From Clytia hemisphaerica (lineage: Eukaryota > Cnidaria > Hydrozoa > Leptothecata > Clytiidae): 64,000 nt of DNA. Both the position numbers and the translations under genes were made by a program. Positions 18,985 through 32,663 of the stretch are shown here, piece by piece. Location: contig CACVBU010000910.1 in NCBI GenBank assembly GCA_902728285.1, forward strand, positions 1,120,157 through 1,184,156, given 5' to 3'. The first letter of the stretch is position 1. The number at the start of each line of letters is the position of its first letter. The notes beneath the pieces are model-generated. The model saw only the letters and a list, made by a program, of their open reading frames with translations, made no database searches and had not been told where the DNA came from.

Positions 18985-19710
18985 ATTGTTATTACTTATA
19001 CTTGCTATGCACCTATGGAGGAAAGTAGTGACAGTTCAAAAGACTTATTTTACAGAACTCTTCATAAACAATTCTTGAATACACCACCAAAATTCAAAAT
19101 TTTTTGTCTTGGCGACTTTAATGCTACAACCTCAGCTTCATGGTATAATTCTTCCCTCAGGGAAAATAGTGTCATTGATAACTTGACTGTGAATGATAAT
19201 GGTGAACGGTTTCACAATTTGATAAGAACTCAGAATTTATCAGCATTAAACACATGGTTCAACCATAAACGCTGCCGGCGAATCACATGGCATTCCCCAG
19301 ATGGTACAACAAAGAAAGTTTACGATTTTATACTTAGTTGCTCTTGGTTATGCCAGTACACTACAAACTGTAGAGTGTATAATTCGTTTGATTTCGACAG
19401 CGATCATCGATTGGTTATTTCGAATATGAACACCCCAGGAAACAAATCATCTCGTGCGAGAAAAAGGAAACCAAAGACTATTCGCAAAAAGCTCAACTAT
19501 AAACTACTAGAAAACGACGATATGTGTGAAAACCTGATTTCGAAATTCTCTAATTCCTGGGATAACATTCAGATAAACAATCTTGAAAACAATGATATTA
19601 ACGATTTGATTATTAAAAATATCGAAACTGCTGCTTCAGAGACATTACCTGAAACTGTTGAACAAAAACTTCACCAACCATGGCAAAATGATGAAAAATT
19701 AATTAATTAA
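18985..19710 (+). pseudogene. LINE apurinic-type endonuclease fragment
   Basis: About 240 codons of an APE-like endonuclease domain. It starts inside the domain at CYAPMEESSD, then FKIFCLGDFNATTSASW (GDFNA catalytic box), RITWHSPDGTTKKVYDFIL, and FDFDSDHRLVISNM (SDH box). The frame ends at 19710 without any reverse transcriptase downstream. Both 5' and 3' parts are missing, so this is a relic. Confidence 0.75.
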
Positions 19711-19802
19711 TTATACTTCCAAGTGAGAAGTTATTTTTCACTTATACTCAACCTGGTCTAGGTTTTAATAGTTAGAAAGAGTTTCAGAACACGATCTTAT
19801 GT

Positions 19803-19933
19803 ATGTTGAATAATTAAAAACTCAAGCATCAAAACAATGACAAGAAACCGGCCAAAAGTTTTAGTTCCCACTTTTACTAATTATGCATTCATGTGTTATT
19901 GTTTTAATGCTGGAGTTTTTAATTATTCAACAT
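19803..19933. repeat. 131-bp hairpin
   Basis: ATGTTGAATAATTAAAAACT at 19803 is mirrored by AGTTTTTAATTATTCAACAT-like sequence ending at 19933; the arms (~38 bp) also share AAGCATCAAAACAATGAC. A short fold-back/MITE-like element. Confidence 0.65.
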
Positions 19934-20417
19934 AACATCGCGTTCTGCAAAACAAGGTGTAATGGACAATGGAGACGATGACAAAGTTCAACCGATCAAA
20001 GGAGAGCTGGTGGCTGGATAAAAATATTAATAGGTAACTACTTTTTTCAGGATAAAAATTGTTAGTGTTGCATCTTCCCAAGATCGAATGAAGGGACATT
20101 TCGATCATGGTCTTTGTCCTCCATATATCGGGCGAATATTCCTCCATGATTGTGGCCTTGTTAAATTTGTACTTTTTGTTTCGGCAGTACAGTAAGAACC
20201 GGTTTGAAATCCTCCGATAAGACTTGATAGTGAGGTCATGAAGTTGAAAACTTCTTTGAAAAAAATCGAACTTCTGGTCAAATTCGGACGAGTTGAACTC
20301 CTTATTCACGTAGAAAAAACATGCCTGAGCAAAGTGGCATTTGAATATTTCAGTCATACGTTTAAGAAGCGTGTTGATCTTAGAAAAAACTGTATAAAAA
20401 GTATAAAAAGGGTACAA
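19923..20417 (-). other. Open frame of 164 codons, no recognised domain
   Basis: Long for such AT-rich DNA. The middle part (FDQKFDFFQRSFQLHDLTIK, then SPDIWRTKTMIEMSLHSILG) looks coding-like, but the C-terminal end runs into the hairpin at 19803-19933. There is no homologous motif I can name. It could be an exon of a mobile element or chance. Confidence 0.2.
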
Positions 20418-20924
20418 AAAATCTAAATAAATAATTATCGACGGCCATTTTGATGGTTTTGAGGTGCCCCTTGAGTTTTACTCCCCCTTAAATTTGCAAG
20501 ACTCTTATGTATACATGCCTTTAATTTTTCGGGTGCAGAGACAATCGAGAAATTAGTCCTTAAACACATTTGCAACATAAACAGTGAAATTCTATTGATA
20601 ATTGTTTTTTCTTTTTTACCATAATATTAGCTCTTTCGTTTTTAAAGAACAAAATATACAAAGTCATAAAGTCAAACTTACAGGTTAAAAAGCAATCGAA
20701 ATATCAAATGCAAGATACATATCCCGTCACAATATTTACATCTTAAAAATCAAAGTGAAACAACCTTTTTTGAAACATTTACTAAAAGTTTAAGAAGGCT
20801 AGAACAAAATATAAAGAAGGCTTGCTTAGAAAAGCAGTACTGTACAGGTTAATATCATTGATAGATGCCATTGATTGAAAGTCTGTATCATAACAATCCA
20901 AATAAAAACTGATGATAAGAGGTG

Positions 20925-23035
20925 TTACTTTTCCATATGCAATCTATCCTTATAACAAAGTTTGGCAAGCCTTGAATACGATCTTTTTAAAGGTCCTGTG
21001 TTAATTGCAACACTATAAAGAATTTGGACCATGCGGCATACGTTAGGATGTGAGATTCCATAGTTGACTATCATATTTTTCCAGAATTTGAAATTTCCAC
21101 TTTTCTTATCTTTACTTCGTTCTTGATTAAGCTTGATAGTGGGAAAGAGATTTTTAAACTCCTGGACAATTTCTTCGACAGTGCATTCGATTTTCTCCCG
21201 GTACTAGATTGAAATTTTTAAATCGACCCAATGATCTGCTTTTTCTTTGACAGCATGTACGTAATCAGTGCAATAAATTTTTGCCAATTCAGTAAGGAGC
21301 TTGACCCTTTTGTCCAAGTCGATCCGCCTGTGGAGATCGAATGCAGAAGCGAATTCGACCAAGGTACCCTCCTGACATTGATCTTTAATATTATTGGTGA
21401 GATTTTCAACCAAATCTTCCTTTAGCTTTTGAGCATTTTGCTTCAGCGTCAGTAATCTATCAGGACCACGAGTAGGACGGTGTGTGTAATTGAGATTAAT
21501 TTCATGCACTTCTCCGTTTATAACTGCAGAAGAGGAAAGATTTTTGTTGTTGTCAAGTTTCAATCAATTGACAAAATCATCTGTCAACGAATGCAACATC
21601 ATCTAAAAAAAATTTGCTTTAGTTCATGAGATGTTTATTCTTTGAATTAAAACTCCTATAGTGAAATTGTGATAATGACCTGTTTGAGATAAGAGAGAGC
21701 TAGCTAAGCCTCATAACTACCTATGAAGGCTTTCTGAAAATGAGAATTAAACAGTAATCAGAATTTAAATAGGTTGCCTAGTTATTGTTTATTAGTCGCG
21801 CGGCTGAGGTCGAAAAACGTTTCATTTCGTGATACATCTTTTAGATTCCAAAAAAAACAACGGAAACTCGCAAATTAGTATGTGTAGATTACAAAATCAA
21901 AAAGTTTCCACGATATTATCGTGCAAGTAACGAGTAATTGGCGATTTTTTGCGTTTCCAGGCAAAATTGCAAGGCCTGGAAATTCATGATTTTTGGAGGG
22001 TCTTCAAATTAAAAAAAGACCTATATCACATGATAGAGCTCTTCAAACTGAGCAAAAAAGTGTATTACACCAAAGTCCCAACTTCTCTAGATCAAAATTT
22101 ATTGGCCTATTTGTGGTAAAAAACTGATGGAAAACAGGGAATTTCCCCACAATCTGAATTAATTTATGCAAAATTAAACACCTTTTTGACAGCACTTACT
22201 TAATGTGTCTACAAAGGACAAATTGATCCGAAATATGTCAATTGGTATTGTGTCATCACCATCAACGATTTTCAGAAAGTATTTCTGAAAAGGAGTTTCA
22301 AGGTCTGCCAAAGCATGCATCACAAACATGCTCTTTGGAGAGAGAAATTCATTCCTTTGTTCTTCCTTTACGTTTAATGAGACCAAAACATTGCATATTG
22401 GAACCACCAGAATGACTGCATGCTTTGCTGCAGTCAAGAGGTATGCCATCCTGGTGGGGGCAAAATGACATCATGCTCACTTTCTTCAATCTGAGAACTT
22501 CGATGACTTCGTTAAAAGCTGAAGTACTTTTTCCTGAAGAAAAAAATAAAGTTTTCGAATCTATAGACTGCTAATTGAAATATATTAGAATACAAAATTT
22601 TTCAACCACACTTTAAGACTACTGGAATGATAAAACAAACTTTTCTTACCACTTAGCTTAAAGTGCTTCATTATTTTACGAAAGCTTGGAAGAAAGTCTG
22701 ACACTGACTGTACATTCATAGTTTTGGAGTTTGCTAATCGTTTCAGAGAGCCATCAGCAGCACGAGAGCCGCATCTACAAAGAAAACATAAAAAGTGAAG
22801 TTATATTTAATTTTGAAAAGAACACAAAAATTTGAGTTTTATCTAAGTTTGAAAAGACAAAATTATTGTCACTAAAATCGATCACAAAGGTTAACATTCT
22901 GTATATTAAATCACCTGTTAAATGGTGTTAACAAGCCAATATTCTTAACCAACTGATTTCCTGCAGCTATATTTGTTGAGCAACCATCAGCTGTAACTGC
23001 AACCGGCCAAAATGGCATTACAAGTTGTATGTATC
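20925..23035 (-). pseudogene. Decayed hAT-family transposase-like gene (multi-exon)
   Basis: Minus-strand pieces in order: ~23035-22915 (TADGCSTNIAAGNQLVKNIG), ~22774-22650 (CGSRAADGSLKRLANSKTMN), ~22533-22174 and 21600-20925. The C-terminus PNVCRMVQILYSVAINTGPL followed by KRSYSRLAKLCYKDRL is a hAT dimerisation domain (normally NTGPLERSFS...LKxxKxxxR). Inactivating changes: one extra C in the CCCCC run near 22457 shifts FCP into the frame of TRMAYLLTAAKHAV; TGA falls where Trp is expected near 21566; an in-frame TAG lies at ~21205 between VDLKISI and YREKIECTVEE. Related to DUF4371/ZNF862-like hAT proteins by pattern (inference). Confidence 0.7.
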
Positions 23036-23870
23036 AGTTTCTGTTCTTCTGAGAATGTGATGATTTCACATACACGAAAGTAACTAGGAGTTTAGTTCTC
23101 TTGTGAACTTTTGGATTCCGTCATGAACGATAGAGTATAGTTTACCTGTAGATAAGTTTTAAAAAAATATCATTAATTTTGGTTGATAGGTCAAGAAATA
23201 CTTTTCATAGTGAGAAATTGATGAGGTGAAGACTGAAAATTTTTGGCAGTGAAAATCAAATCCCTATTACCTTGTGGTGTTTTCAGTACAGTAGCTGATG
23301 ATAAGGGTTGGTTTCGTCTGTGCTGCTTTTAAACAATTGCAATATTGACTGAAGAGGACAATCAATGTTATTTCTGTCAACCTGTACCTTTGGTGGATTT
23401 GTTAGCAAGACCCCGTTGATCATTTTATCCCGCATCAGTAAGATTCTAACGATTTCATTGGTCAAAAGACATCACGTGGAGGTGGGATATATACCGTATC
23501 TGTCTTCCTCGCGTTCGATTGAGAAAAAAAAGAAGACATTGCATATTGATGAATGTGCTTTCGAATGTTTTGATCAAGATTCGAATGTTTTGTTTTGAAA
23601 AGACTTGAAATCGAAATTGAAATGGTCGGGGTTGAGAAAGTCAACAAACAGAAAATCTTCAAAGTTATTTTAATTTTTACTTTTCTTCTTTTTATGTTTA
23701 TGGATACAGCAAGACTTTTAATTGCGAAGTTATAAAATGTAACTTTCGCGGATCCCACTTTCACTGTTTGATTTACTTTGTAGCTTTTTGATGTAAGTAT
23801 CTACATGGATAATTCTGAAATTTTTTCGTGCTATTAGAAAAGATGCAAAGGACTTCAACGGGATAAATCC

Positions 23871-24008
23871 GTTGCACGGTCGCCTCGAGGTGGGATACGG
23901 GATATACAGGGATCAGTAAAACCGTATTGGGACTCAGCAAGCCTCGCCACCAATACGGTTTTACTGACCCTGCATATCCCGTATCCCACCTCGAGAAGAC
24001 CGTGTAAC
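23871..24008. repeat. Long hairpin, ~60-bp arms
   Basis: CCTCGAGGTGGGATACGGGA...CAGTAAAACCGTATTGG on the left is mirrored at 23950-24008 with about four mismatches and a ~20-base loop. Any short minus-strand frame here is a by-product. It could form a strong RNA stem or cruciform. It lies just upstream of the LINE at 24115. Confidence 0.8.
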
Positions 24009-24114
24009 TAATAATATCTGGTAATATCTTTTTGTGGTAGTCTGCTATACCTTCCATCACACAATTGTAAAATTCAAGGTTTACTTCATTTGAAACCTGT
24101 TTCTGAACTCCAGT

Positions 24115-26446
24115 ATGGACGACCTAAAAATTAGAGACCGTAAAAAAAGGTTAAAAGGAAAAGCCAAAGGAAAACAGAAAAAAGATCTACCACTTCGTCA
24201 GCTCAACGATAACTTACTCTCACAGGGTATCGAATGTCTGACATTAGAACTAAATTTGAGAAAAACAAAATGGCTTGTCCTCTCGATATATCGAAATCCA
24301 AGTCTACAAAAACTTAAGCCTTTTCTGTCTTTTCTTGAGGAGTTGACTAAAGTTCTCGACCACTATGGTGCCTGGTATGAAAATATTTTGATTTTTGGCG
24401 ATTTTAATGAGGAGATATCAGAAAAAAATATGTCTGATTTTCTGGATACTTTTTCATTAAAATCTCTAATAAAAAAACCAACATGCTTTAAATCAGAAAA
24501 TGGTAGATGCATCGATCTAATTCTTACAAATCGACCTCTTTGCTTTAAAAAACCTGGGTCCTATGATACAGATATCAGTGACTACCATAATTTAATCTAC
24601 AGCATGTTCAAAGCTAGTTTTGAAAAGGCTCCGCCTAAAATTATAGAATATAGATCCTTTAAAAGATTTGATGAAGCGTTTTTCCGGTCGGATCTTTGTC
24701 GAAATTTTGATTGCGATTTCCCAGACTCTGAAACTTTTAGCAACACTTTTGAAAACATTCTTGATGTCCATGCACCTATGAAAAAGCGAACCATCAGGGG
24801 AAATCAAAAACCTCATCTTACCAAAGCTGTGCATAAATCATGGTTCGCACTTTTTACAAAAACTAAAGCAACTGGAAACACCAAATTTAAAACTCTATAT
24901 CATAAACAAAGAAATTTTATTGTAAATTTGAATAGAAAAGCAAAGAGAAAATATTTTCGTGATTTAGGGTCATCACCAAAGTTTTGGAAATCAGCAAAAC
25001 CATATTTTTCTGAAAAGGTCCAAAATCATGAAAAAAATCTTTTTGCTTGAAAATTCAAATGCACCTAATAAATTAATAGATGATGAAGCAACTATTGCTA
25101 GAATTTTCAACGAATATTTTGTAAATATTGCATCAAATCTTGGTCTAAAAACTTCCCAGACTTCCACTAGATTCTGAGATTGATTCGCTGCTAAACCATC
25201 CCAGTATAATACGCATCACTGAATCTTTGTCTGAAAACAAATCTTTTTCCTTAAGTGATGTGAATCCTGACGATATACTTCGTGTCATCCTCAAACTAAA
25301 TCAAGATAAATCTGTCAGTGGTCCTTTCTCAGTGAGATTAATAAAAATGGTTTCTGACATACTGTCAGAACCGCTAATCTTGCCCCAGGTCTTCTCAATT
25401 CCCCCAAACTCTTAAGAAGGCAAGAGTTACACCTGTTTATAAAAAGGAAGACACTTTTCTGAAGAAAATTTATCGACCAATTAGTATTTTACCAGCTTTT
25501 TCTAAAATTTATGAGAGAATAATGCATGACAAACTTTCTTCTTACTTCGATGACATTTTTGATTCAAGGCTTTAGAGCTAAACACAGCACCCAGCACGCA
25601 TTAATTCAAATGATTGGACAATGGCATCAAAGTCTTGATGGGTCCGGGAAGGTGGGGACAGTTTTAATGGACCTATCAAAGGCTTTTGGTTGCATTGACC
25701 ATAGACTCCTGGTTGCAAAGCTCAGAGCCTATGGACTCGATACAAAGAGTCTTGAATTTTTGAAATGTTATCTAAGTAATCGCTATCAGAGAACAAAAAT
25801 CGGCTCTGAATATAGCGAATGGTTGAAAATCACTCTAGTTGTTCCTCAAGGCTCAATACTCGGGCCTCTTTTATTCAATATTTTTATAAATGATTTGTTT
25901 CTCTTTATTGTCAAAGCCAGCATTTGCAATTTTGCCGATGATAATACTTTACACTCTCGTGCGGACACTCTTGAAGAGGTCATCTCAAATCTTGAGTTTG
26001 ACCTAGAAGCAATCTTAGATTGGTTTTCAAACAACTACCTTGCCGCAAATCCCAGAAAGTTTCAAATGTTGGTTTTAGGAAATCGAAATGTTCCTGTAGA
26101 AATTACTATTAGAAATATAACTATCAGATCTACGAGCTCTGTTGAGCTCCTTGGTATCACCATTGACAATAATCTTTCTTTTGATATTCATATCAACCAA
26201 CTTTGTTCTAAAGCCAGATCAAGAGTATGGAGCTTAAACAGAATTCGTATGTATCTAACTTTTGATCAACGAAAGTTGATTTTCAACCCTTATATCATGT
26301 CAATATTTAATTATGCACCAATAATCTGGAGGTTTTGTAATAAAAATGATTTCATCACTGCAGCCATTAAAGTCAAATACCTGTTGGAATTATCAAATTT
26401 TTCAGTTTTTCATATACATTTCTTTGTTTCACTTAAAATCTTTTGA
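24115..26446 (+). pseudogene. CR1/Jockey-type LINE, endonuclease + reverse transcriptase, several frameshifts
   Basis: Frames at 24115-25050, 25227-25415 and 25526-26446 are parts of one ORF2. Endonuclease part: LVLSIYRNPS, ILIFGDFNEEIS, CIDLILTNRP, DISDYHNLIYS (SDH-type box with Tyr). RT part: RPISILPAFSKIYERIMH, GFRAKHSTQHALIQM, VLMDLSKAFGCIDHRLL, VVPQGSILGPLLFNIFINDL and NFADDNTLHS with the FADD catalytic box. The 5' part of the endonuclease is missing and there are at least three frame breaks (~25050, ~25180, ~25410-25560). Abuts a mariner end at 26504. Confidence 0.85.
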
Positions 26447-26503
26447 TCCAGTCGACCAAATAATTTTTTATCATTCCTCTTTGCAATGCATGTTTAGAAA
26501 TTA

Positions 26504-26560
26504 ATGGAACTCGAGAAAATTCACTTCAAAGAGTGGAACTTTTTTCTGGGACACCGGGTA
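26504..26560. mobile_element. Solo mariner terminal inverted repeat
   Basis: GGAACTCGAGAAAATTCACT, TCAAAGAGTGGAACTTTTTT and CTGGGACACCGGGTA match the right end of the mariner at 9412-11253 almost base for base. No partner end is found within several kb, so only one terminus remains. Confidence 0.85.
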
Positions 26561-26902
26561 TAAGGAAAAAGTCAGATGAAAATCTGCAAAAACGGCGATT
26601 TTCGGCATATTTCCAGCACTTTCGGCCGGAAAAAATTTTTTCACAAAAATCGGACTCACCTATGTTTTGGGCTGGAAGATTTTAACTGGCATAATTTCTA
26701 AGATAAAACTGCCACGCCCAGGACTTCTTTTGAGGAGTTCTAAGATTTTTTTGGACGGGGGTTTTGTTCGAAAGAAAAGCTGTTTTTTTATTTTTTTCCA
26801 ATGAAAGAAAAAATTAAAGCATTTTAACAAATCATAACTGAGTTCATACTGTCGTTTTTCTAAAAAAAGTTATTATTTTTCTACATTATATGACTGGATT
26901 AC

Positions 26903-27226
26903 CTTAAAGGAAAAAATTTTGGCAGAAAGAAAATTTGGCGGATTTAGCGGATTTGGCCGAAATCCGCCAAAATTTCTTTGTTCTGCCATCCGCCAAATTA
27001 AATTCCCGCCAAATTAAACTTTTTGAAAATGTGTACCCTTTAAAAGTAGTTTTTGCTATTTTTTAGCTGTTTTTACGCCATTTAAAGGTTAAATTTTTCA
27101 GCAACCGCCAAATTAAATTCCCGCCAAATTTAGTTTTTTTGTCCATCCGCCATATTAAATTCTGTGTGAAAAAACTTTTTCGGCCATCCGCCAAATTAAA
27201 TTACCGCCAAAATTTCTTCCTTTAAG
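26903..27226. mobile_element. MITE with CTTAAAGGAARAAATTTTGG ends and internal CCGCCAAATTAAA repeats
   Basis: CTTAAAGGAAAAAATTTTGG at 26903 is mirrored by CCAAAATTTCTTCCTTTAAG at 27226. CCGCCAAATTAAA or close variants occur about six times on one strand and GGCGGATTTAGCGGATTTGG on the other, giving many nested stems. No coding. Confidence 0.65.
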
Positions 27227-28325
27227 CTAGAACCCTAGCTCTTACTGAAATGAACCCCCTGCAATACCGCCTGAAAAAAGCACATGACAGCACAGCTCCT
27301 ATCATTTGGCGCTACACACATTTTTCATGAACTCATTTAGTATATAGAGATGCTTCCTGCTTCCTATCTAATCATGCTTCTTACATGCACAATTGCTATG
27401 TTAGGTAGTTTCAAAGCTACTTCAAGACTTAAAGTTAAACAGATAGTGAAAAAATTGAGGACAGCTGTGTGTTTCTCTAGGAAAAAACAATGTGCAAAAA
27501 AGAACCAAAGTGTCGTGCTGTAGGACTGGAGGGGTAAATACACGGAAAAAAATTCCAGAAAATAGTAATCTCAAATTTAATAAAAGCAAATCAGATTTCT
27601 TTAGACCTTTGAACAAAGAAAGCATCAATTAACTTTTACAACTTTAAACTTGATTAATTATATAAGTGTAAGTAGACGGTTCCCGTCGTTGCAAACGCTG
27701 GTTAACGGTTTTGCTTGCGCATCAAAAGCCTTTAAAATATTATGATGTAGGTTAAAGTACAATCAAAGTAGAAATAACGGAAAATCCCTTCAAAAGTTAA
27801 AAATATTTCTCTTTCATTAATTCTTGGCATGGTTTTTGCTCAAAATACTGCACACAATTAATTGCTTACGACTGCCGCACATGTACGACTGCCGCACATG
27901 TAATGCAACCAACATTGAAACCTTTTCAAATAATAATGTTAGACAAAGTTTAATCATCAAACAACAACAATGTTGGATTTTGTTGTGTGTTGATTGATAA
28001 AAAAGAAAAGATAAAAAAAGTGCCACACCTTTTTATTTGAAACTTTGTGACGTCGCAGTACTTTTTCAAGAAAACTGACGTCAGAACTTTTTTCGTTTAC
28101 AAATAGCAGTGTAGAGTCTTCTCTAAGCCGAGTTTTTATATTGAAGATGAATAAGTCTTTCAGCCGCGGCGTTTAAATTTTAGAAACTTCGATACGATAT
28201 ATTACTGGGCTAGCGTGACATTTTTCCAAAACTCAAAAAGTATATAAGATGAGGTAAAAAAACTGTTTCTTATCCTAAAATTTGTTCTTAACATGTCAAA
28301 GGTGTTTTCTTTAATCTCTTTTTAG
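27227..28325. other. Non-coding stretch
   Basis: No supported gene. A 17-base word GTACGACTGCCGCACAT is repeated in tandem at ~27880-27900. The 3' end is the intron before the exon at 28326. Confidence 0.4.
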
Positions 28326-29159
28326 GAATCAAGCTGGGCCAACTTCTGGTTTAAATAGCCTATATGGTAAAAGGGGAGGCATTGATGCAGGAAGGCAATG
28401 AACAAAAAACCATGACAGATGATTTTGTCAGCCTTATCAAGATGAAGTGGAATGAAGAAATAAGTCGGGTTTCCAGGACAGGATTACAAGTCAGGAAATA
28501 TAACAAGCCCCAGCTCCTACCCTTAACAGAGGATCTCCAGAAGCTCAAAACCCATCTTGCAACAACTTCGCCAGACCAGCTTTGATAAATTGGCTGCTGA
28601 TAACTCAAACATTTCAGCTTGGAGGAGGCTCGCCACTTCAACTTTGGCATCAATAATCCTGCTAAACAGACGCAGAAGTGGGGAGGTTGCCAAGACGAAA
28701 TCAGAGCAGTTTGGTGACCATGCTACTGGCAACATACATGGAGAAATCAAGAAGTCTCTTTCTCCTTTTGAAGTGAAGTTGTGTGAAACTTTGAAAAGAA
28801 TTGAAATAAGAGGGAAAAGAGGTCGGATTGTCCCTGTCCTCTTAACAAAGCACATGACGGAATCAATGAACATCTTGGAAAAAACTCGAGAATATGTGGG
28901 AGTCCTTCCAGACAATCGAAATTTTTTGCAGTGCCCACGACCCTTAGCTACCTATGTGGACCTGATGCACTTCGAAAACATGCTAACTTATGTGATTTCC
29001 AATGCCCTGAGGCCGTAACTTCGACAAAACTAAGGAAACACATTGCAACCTTGTGTCAAATCCTAATCCTTCAGATAGGGATTATGCAAGACAGTTTTAA
29101 TTCATTTTGTTCTACAGGAAGACTAAGAAAAATACTAGTTTGTTGGTTAGTATAATAAT

Positions 29160-30120
29160 AATAATAAAAGTAAATATCAATGATCAATGAGCCACATTTG
29201 TGCCGTTTCCATTGCGATACTTTAAATAATTAACTTTAATAAATTCATCTTAGTACAGGAATGGTTTGCTCTTTATTAACCCTTCGAGCATTTTTTTTGG
29301 GGGGGGGGGCAGAGGGACTGGTATGTAAAATACCAACCGCTCGCTTGACTAAATTGAAATTTCGCTCTGTCTTAAATGGTCAATATCTGTCACTGATAAA
29401 AGTCAAAAGCTCCAGTAGTTCCTGAGTTCCGGCAGGTGGTCAAAGTGTATTTTACAAACCAGTAAGCAAAGTACCAAGTATACTCAATATACAAAAAAAA
29501 TTTCTGTTACTAGTCTCTTTTATTTGACAATTTAGCCTTCAGGAACAAATTTCAGTCAAACCAGTCAATCAGTCAATACATGATTTTGGTCAAGTGTACA
29601 TTCTGGTAAAATACCAAACAGACAGGTGGCTGGACGAAAATTTTAAAGTAATAATACTTGTCAATTTTGAGATTTTAAGGAAGCCCCTCCAAGATGCTTC
29701 CCCTAGAAAAAAATATGAAGATGCTTGAAGGGTTAACTACAGTTAAAAATATCTGCAAAAAAACTTAAAGTTCATCCTCCAGATTTGATTCAATTCAATA
29801 TTATTATTTCTTCAATTCTGAAAAAAAAACAGGTCTGGTCGGGCCCGTAAAACAATTAATTGGTCATGCCTAAATAGAAATAATAAATAAGTAAATAAAC
29901 CAGAATAAAAGATACAGTTGATTTAATAATTTTAATTACATTTACAAATGGAGGACACGAAGCTGTTTCTACAGTCTCCCTCCAAAGTAAAGCTTCATGT
30001 TTTGAATATTTATATGTTGGAAATAAGTTTGAGCTTATATTCGTCTCTTTAAAAGAATTAGCCTTTATCAATTTTCTCCAATTCATTTATCAAAACATCT
30101 AACAAGAATTTTCTTTCCTA
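29160..30120. other. Intronic, non-coding
   Basis: A run of ATA/ATAATA at 29150-29170 and a G run at ~29300. No motif supports any frame here. Confidence 0.4.
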
Positions 30121-32663
30121 CAGGAGAGAGAGTTGGAAATCTTGGCAGGCTTCTTAGGACATGATGTGAAAATCCATCGTGAGTATTACAGGCTTCCTGA
30201 ATCGACAACACAGGTGGCAAAAGTAGGGAAGTTGCTCATGCTCATGGAAAGAGGAGAGGTAGCAGATTTTGCTGGAAAGACATCCGACAACATTGAAATG
30301 GATTTAAATGGTAATAAGAACTTAACTTTTCAGTTTAGAAGCTTCTTTTTTCCAGGACTAAAAATGGGTTTGAGAAACCACTACTACTATTCAATTTAAG
30401 TCTGGATAACTTTGCCTTATCCCTGAATGAGAAACATTAACTGCACCCTTGTTCATCATCAAGAATCAGAAGATATCTTGAGAAACAAGTCATGTGTAAA
30501 ATGCATTTTTTTTTTCTAAGAAAGCTTGATTGTTTTATCTGGTTTTATACTGAAAGAGTCAACCTTTAACTTTCGAAAAACAATAACTTAAAAACAAAAA
30601 TAATATATAGGTGATGAAAATTAATTGTCACAAGCAATTCACAAGTCAAAATTCACAATGTCCGGAGGTAAATTTCCAAAAAATGTCATATCCTCCACCC
30701 CCTAATCAATTTTTTCAGGAAGAACCCATTGCTGCATCAAATGTGCATCAGATGATGTTTGTCAGTCAATAAAAAAATTAAAATTTTAAAATCAGCTTTG
30801 CCCTAAAGAGAAGCCACCCTCCAGAATATGGAATTTATGACAAAATACAATATTTTTTTAAATGTCCTCATAAAATTTTATTTTCACGCAGTTAGTACCA
30901 AAATTTGGCAATTTTTTAGCAAGGGACCACCCTTCTTTGCAGTTAGTACACCTGAGTACTAAGCGATTTCATCCAATTCACACCACCACGGTACTAACCG
31001 GCATAGTGTCTTGTACTAACTGCTTGACCCCCCTTGTATATAATGTGTATAAAATTTCATAGTGATTTGGTTTTAAGAGGTTTTTTGACAGATTTTTCCA
31101 TGCTTATGAATAGTTGTGAAGTTGAGCATCTTTTATTTATTTCAAATTATATGTACAGCTTAAAAAGACAATTGCACTAAGAATAAATCTCTTTTTATAG
31201 AAATCAACTCTGAATGCGAATCTGATGTAGATTCAACTGATGAAAGTGACCAAAGCGAAGATGAAGAACTTGACGAAAACAATGAAGATGGTAATTACTT
31301 TACAGTAAATGGCCCCAGAATGCATTAGCATTTGCTCTCAATTTTTGCATTTTGCAAATAATTTAGATATTTCTTCACTAAGTGGACACCTAACCATCCT
31401 AAAAATCTTTCCCAAAGACTTTTTCCCCAAAATACTATTTCAAAGTGTCTTATTTTAATCCTAAGGTCGAAAGCTAAATAAGGCTGAAATAATGCTTGAG
31501 GGATGCTTATATCCTAACATAAATTTTTCGAGGATGCTTACAAAAGATAACGAATCAGTCTCACAAAATATGCTTAAATTTGCCTATAGAATTCTTGGCT
31601 GAGTTAATGCCGATGATAAACATTCAAATTCTTATGAAACATTCAGATTTTTTACTTAATATCTTCGATTTGCTTTGCAATGGCTTCACAAAAAAACAAA
31701 GTAGCTATACTACAAAGTAGCTTATACTTTTTTCATAGGCTCGAGGTAATGCTTAGCATATGCTTAATTTTTCCACCTAGATATGCTTATAAGCGCAATG
31801 CTTATAAAAAAAACATGTATCATAATTTCTGAAGTCACTTTTATAAAAAATAAGTTTCCCCGTTGAATAGAGCCCAAAATTATGACCACGAAAATCTGAA
31901 GGTACAGGTACCCTCGACTTTGATATATTCAGAAAGCTGATGCATCAGTGCACCAGTACCAGCAAAATTTCAAAAAAATTTCTATTGTCTTTTAACATTT
32001 TAGGTTGGCTTTAAGGTAGGCAAAAACAATTATGTAAATGATTTTTTGTGTTTTAGAGTATAAGCACCTATCCATCTATATATGAACTTTTCCAGGGGGT
32101 CTGAGCCTTGATTTTCCAAGGGGTTTTATTCCTTTTTCAGATTTTCCAAGGGGGTTATTGAAGTTTTCCATGGGGTTCTCTATTCATAAAACTGACATCA
32201 ATAGTTATTTTCCAGCCCCTTTTTCAAGAAATTTCACTTTCCAGAGGAGCCTATTCCAGATTTCCAGGGGATAATTTGTTACTCAAAATTTCCAGGGGAT
32301 TAGTGAAAAAGGTTCGTCAATATACCCCTGTATGTATAAATTCTTTTGGAATAGCCCAACAGTTATCGCAAGGATTAAATTTCGTGAGTTTCAGGAGAAG
32401 TGGGCTTATTTTTTTTAAACAAATGGAAATTTTGTCTAAAGACTTAATTTCATGAATTTTGCAAATCGAAAGGTTTTTTAAATTTTCACCAGGATTAATT
32501 TTCCCTAATTAACGTGGACCGTCAAATTTTAGAGAGTGTCCACTGTACAACCTAGAAAGAACAAAACGAACCTGTTTAAAACCTTTTGAAATATACTGGT
32601 TGAATCAATCAGAATGATTGTTCGAATCAATTCACCTCATCCTCGGGTGAAACAAGGCATATC

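Noticed and set aside
23773-24060. 95-codon minus-strand frame
   Set aside because: Explained by the long hairpin at 23871-24008.
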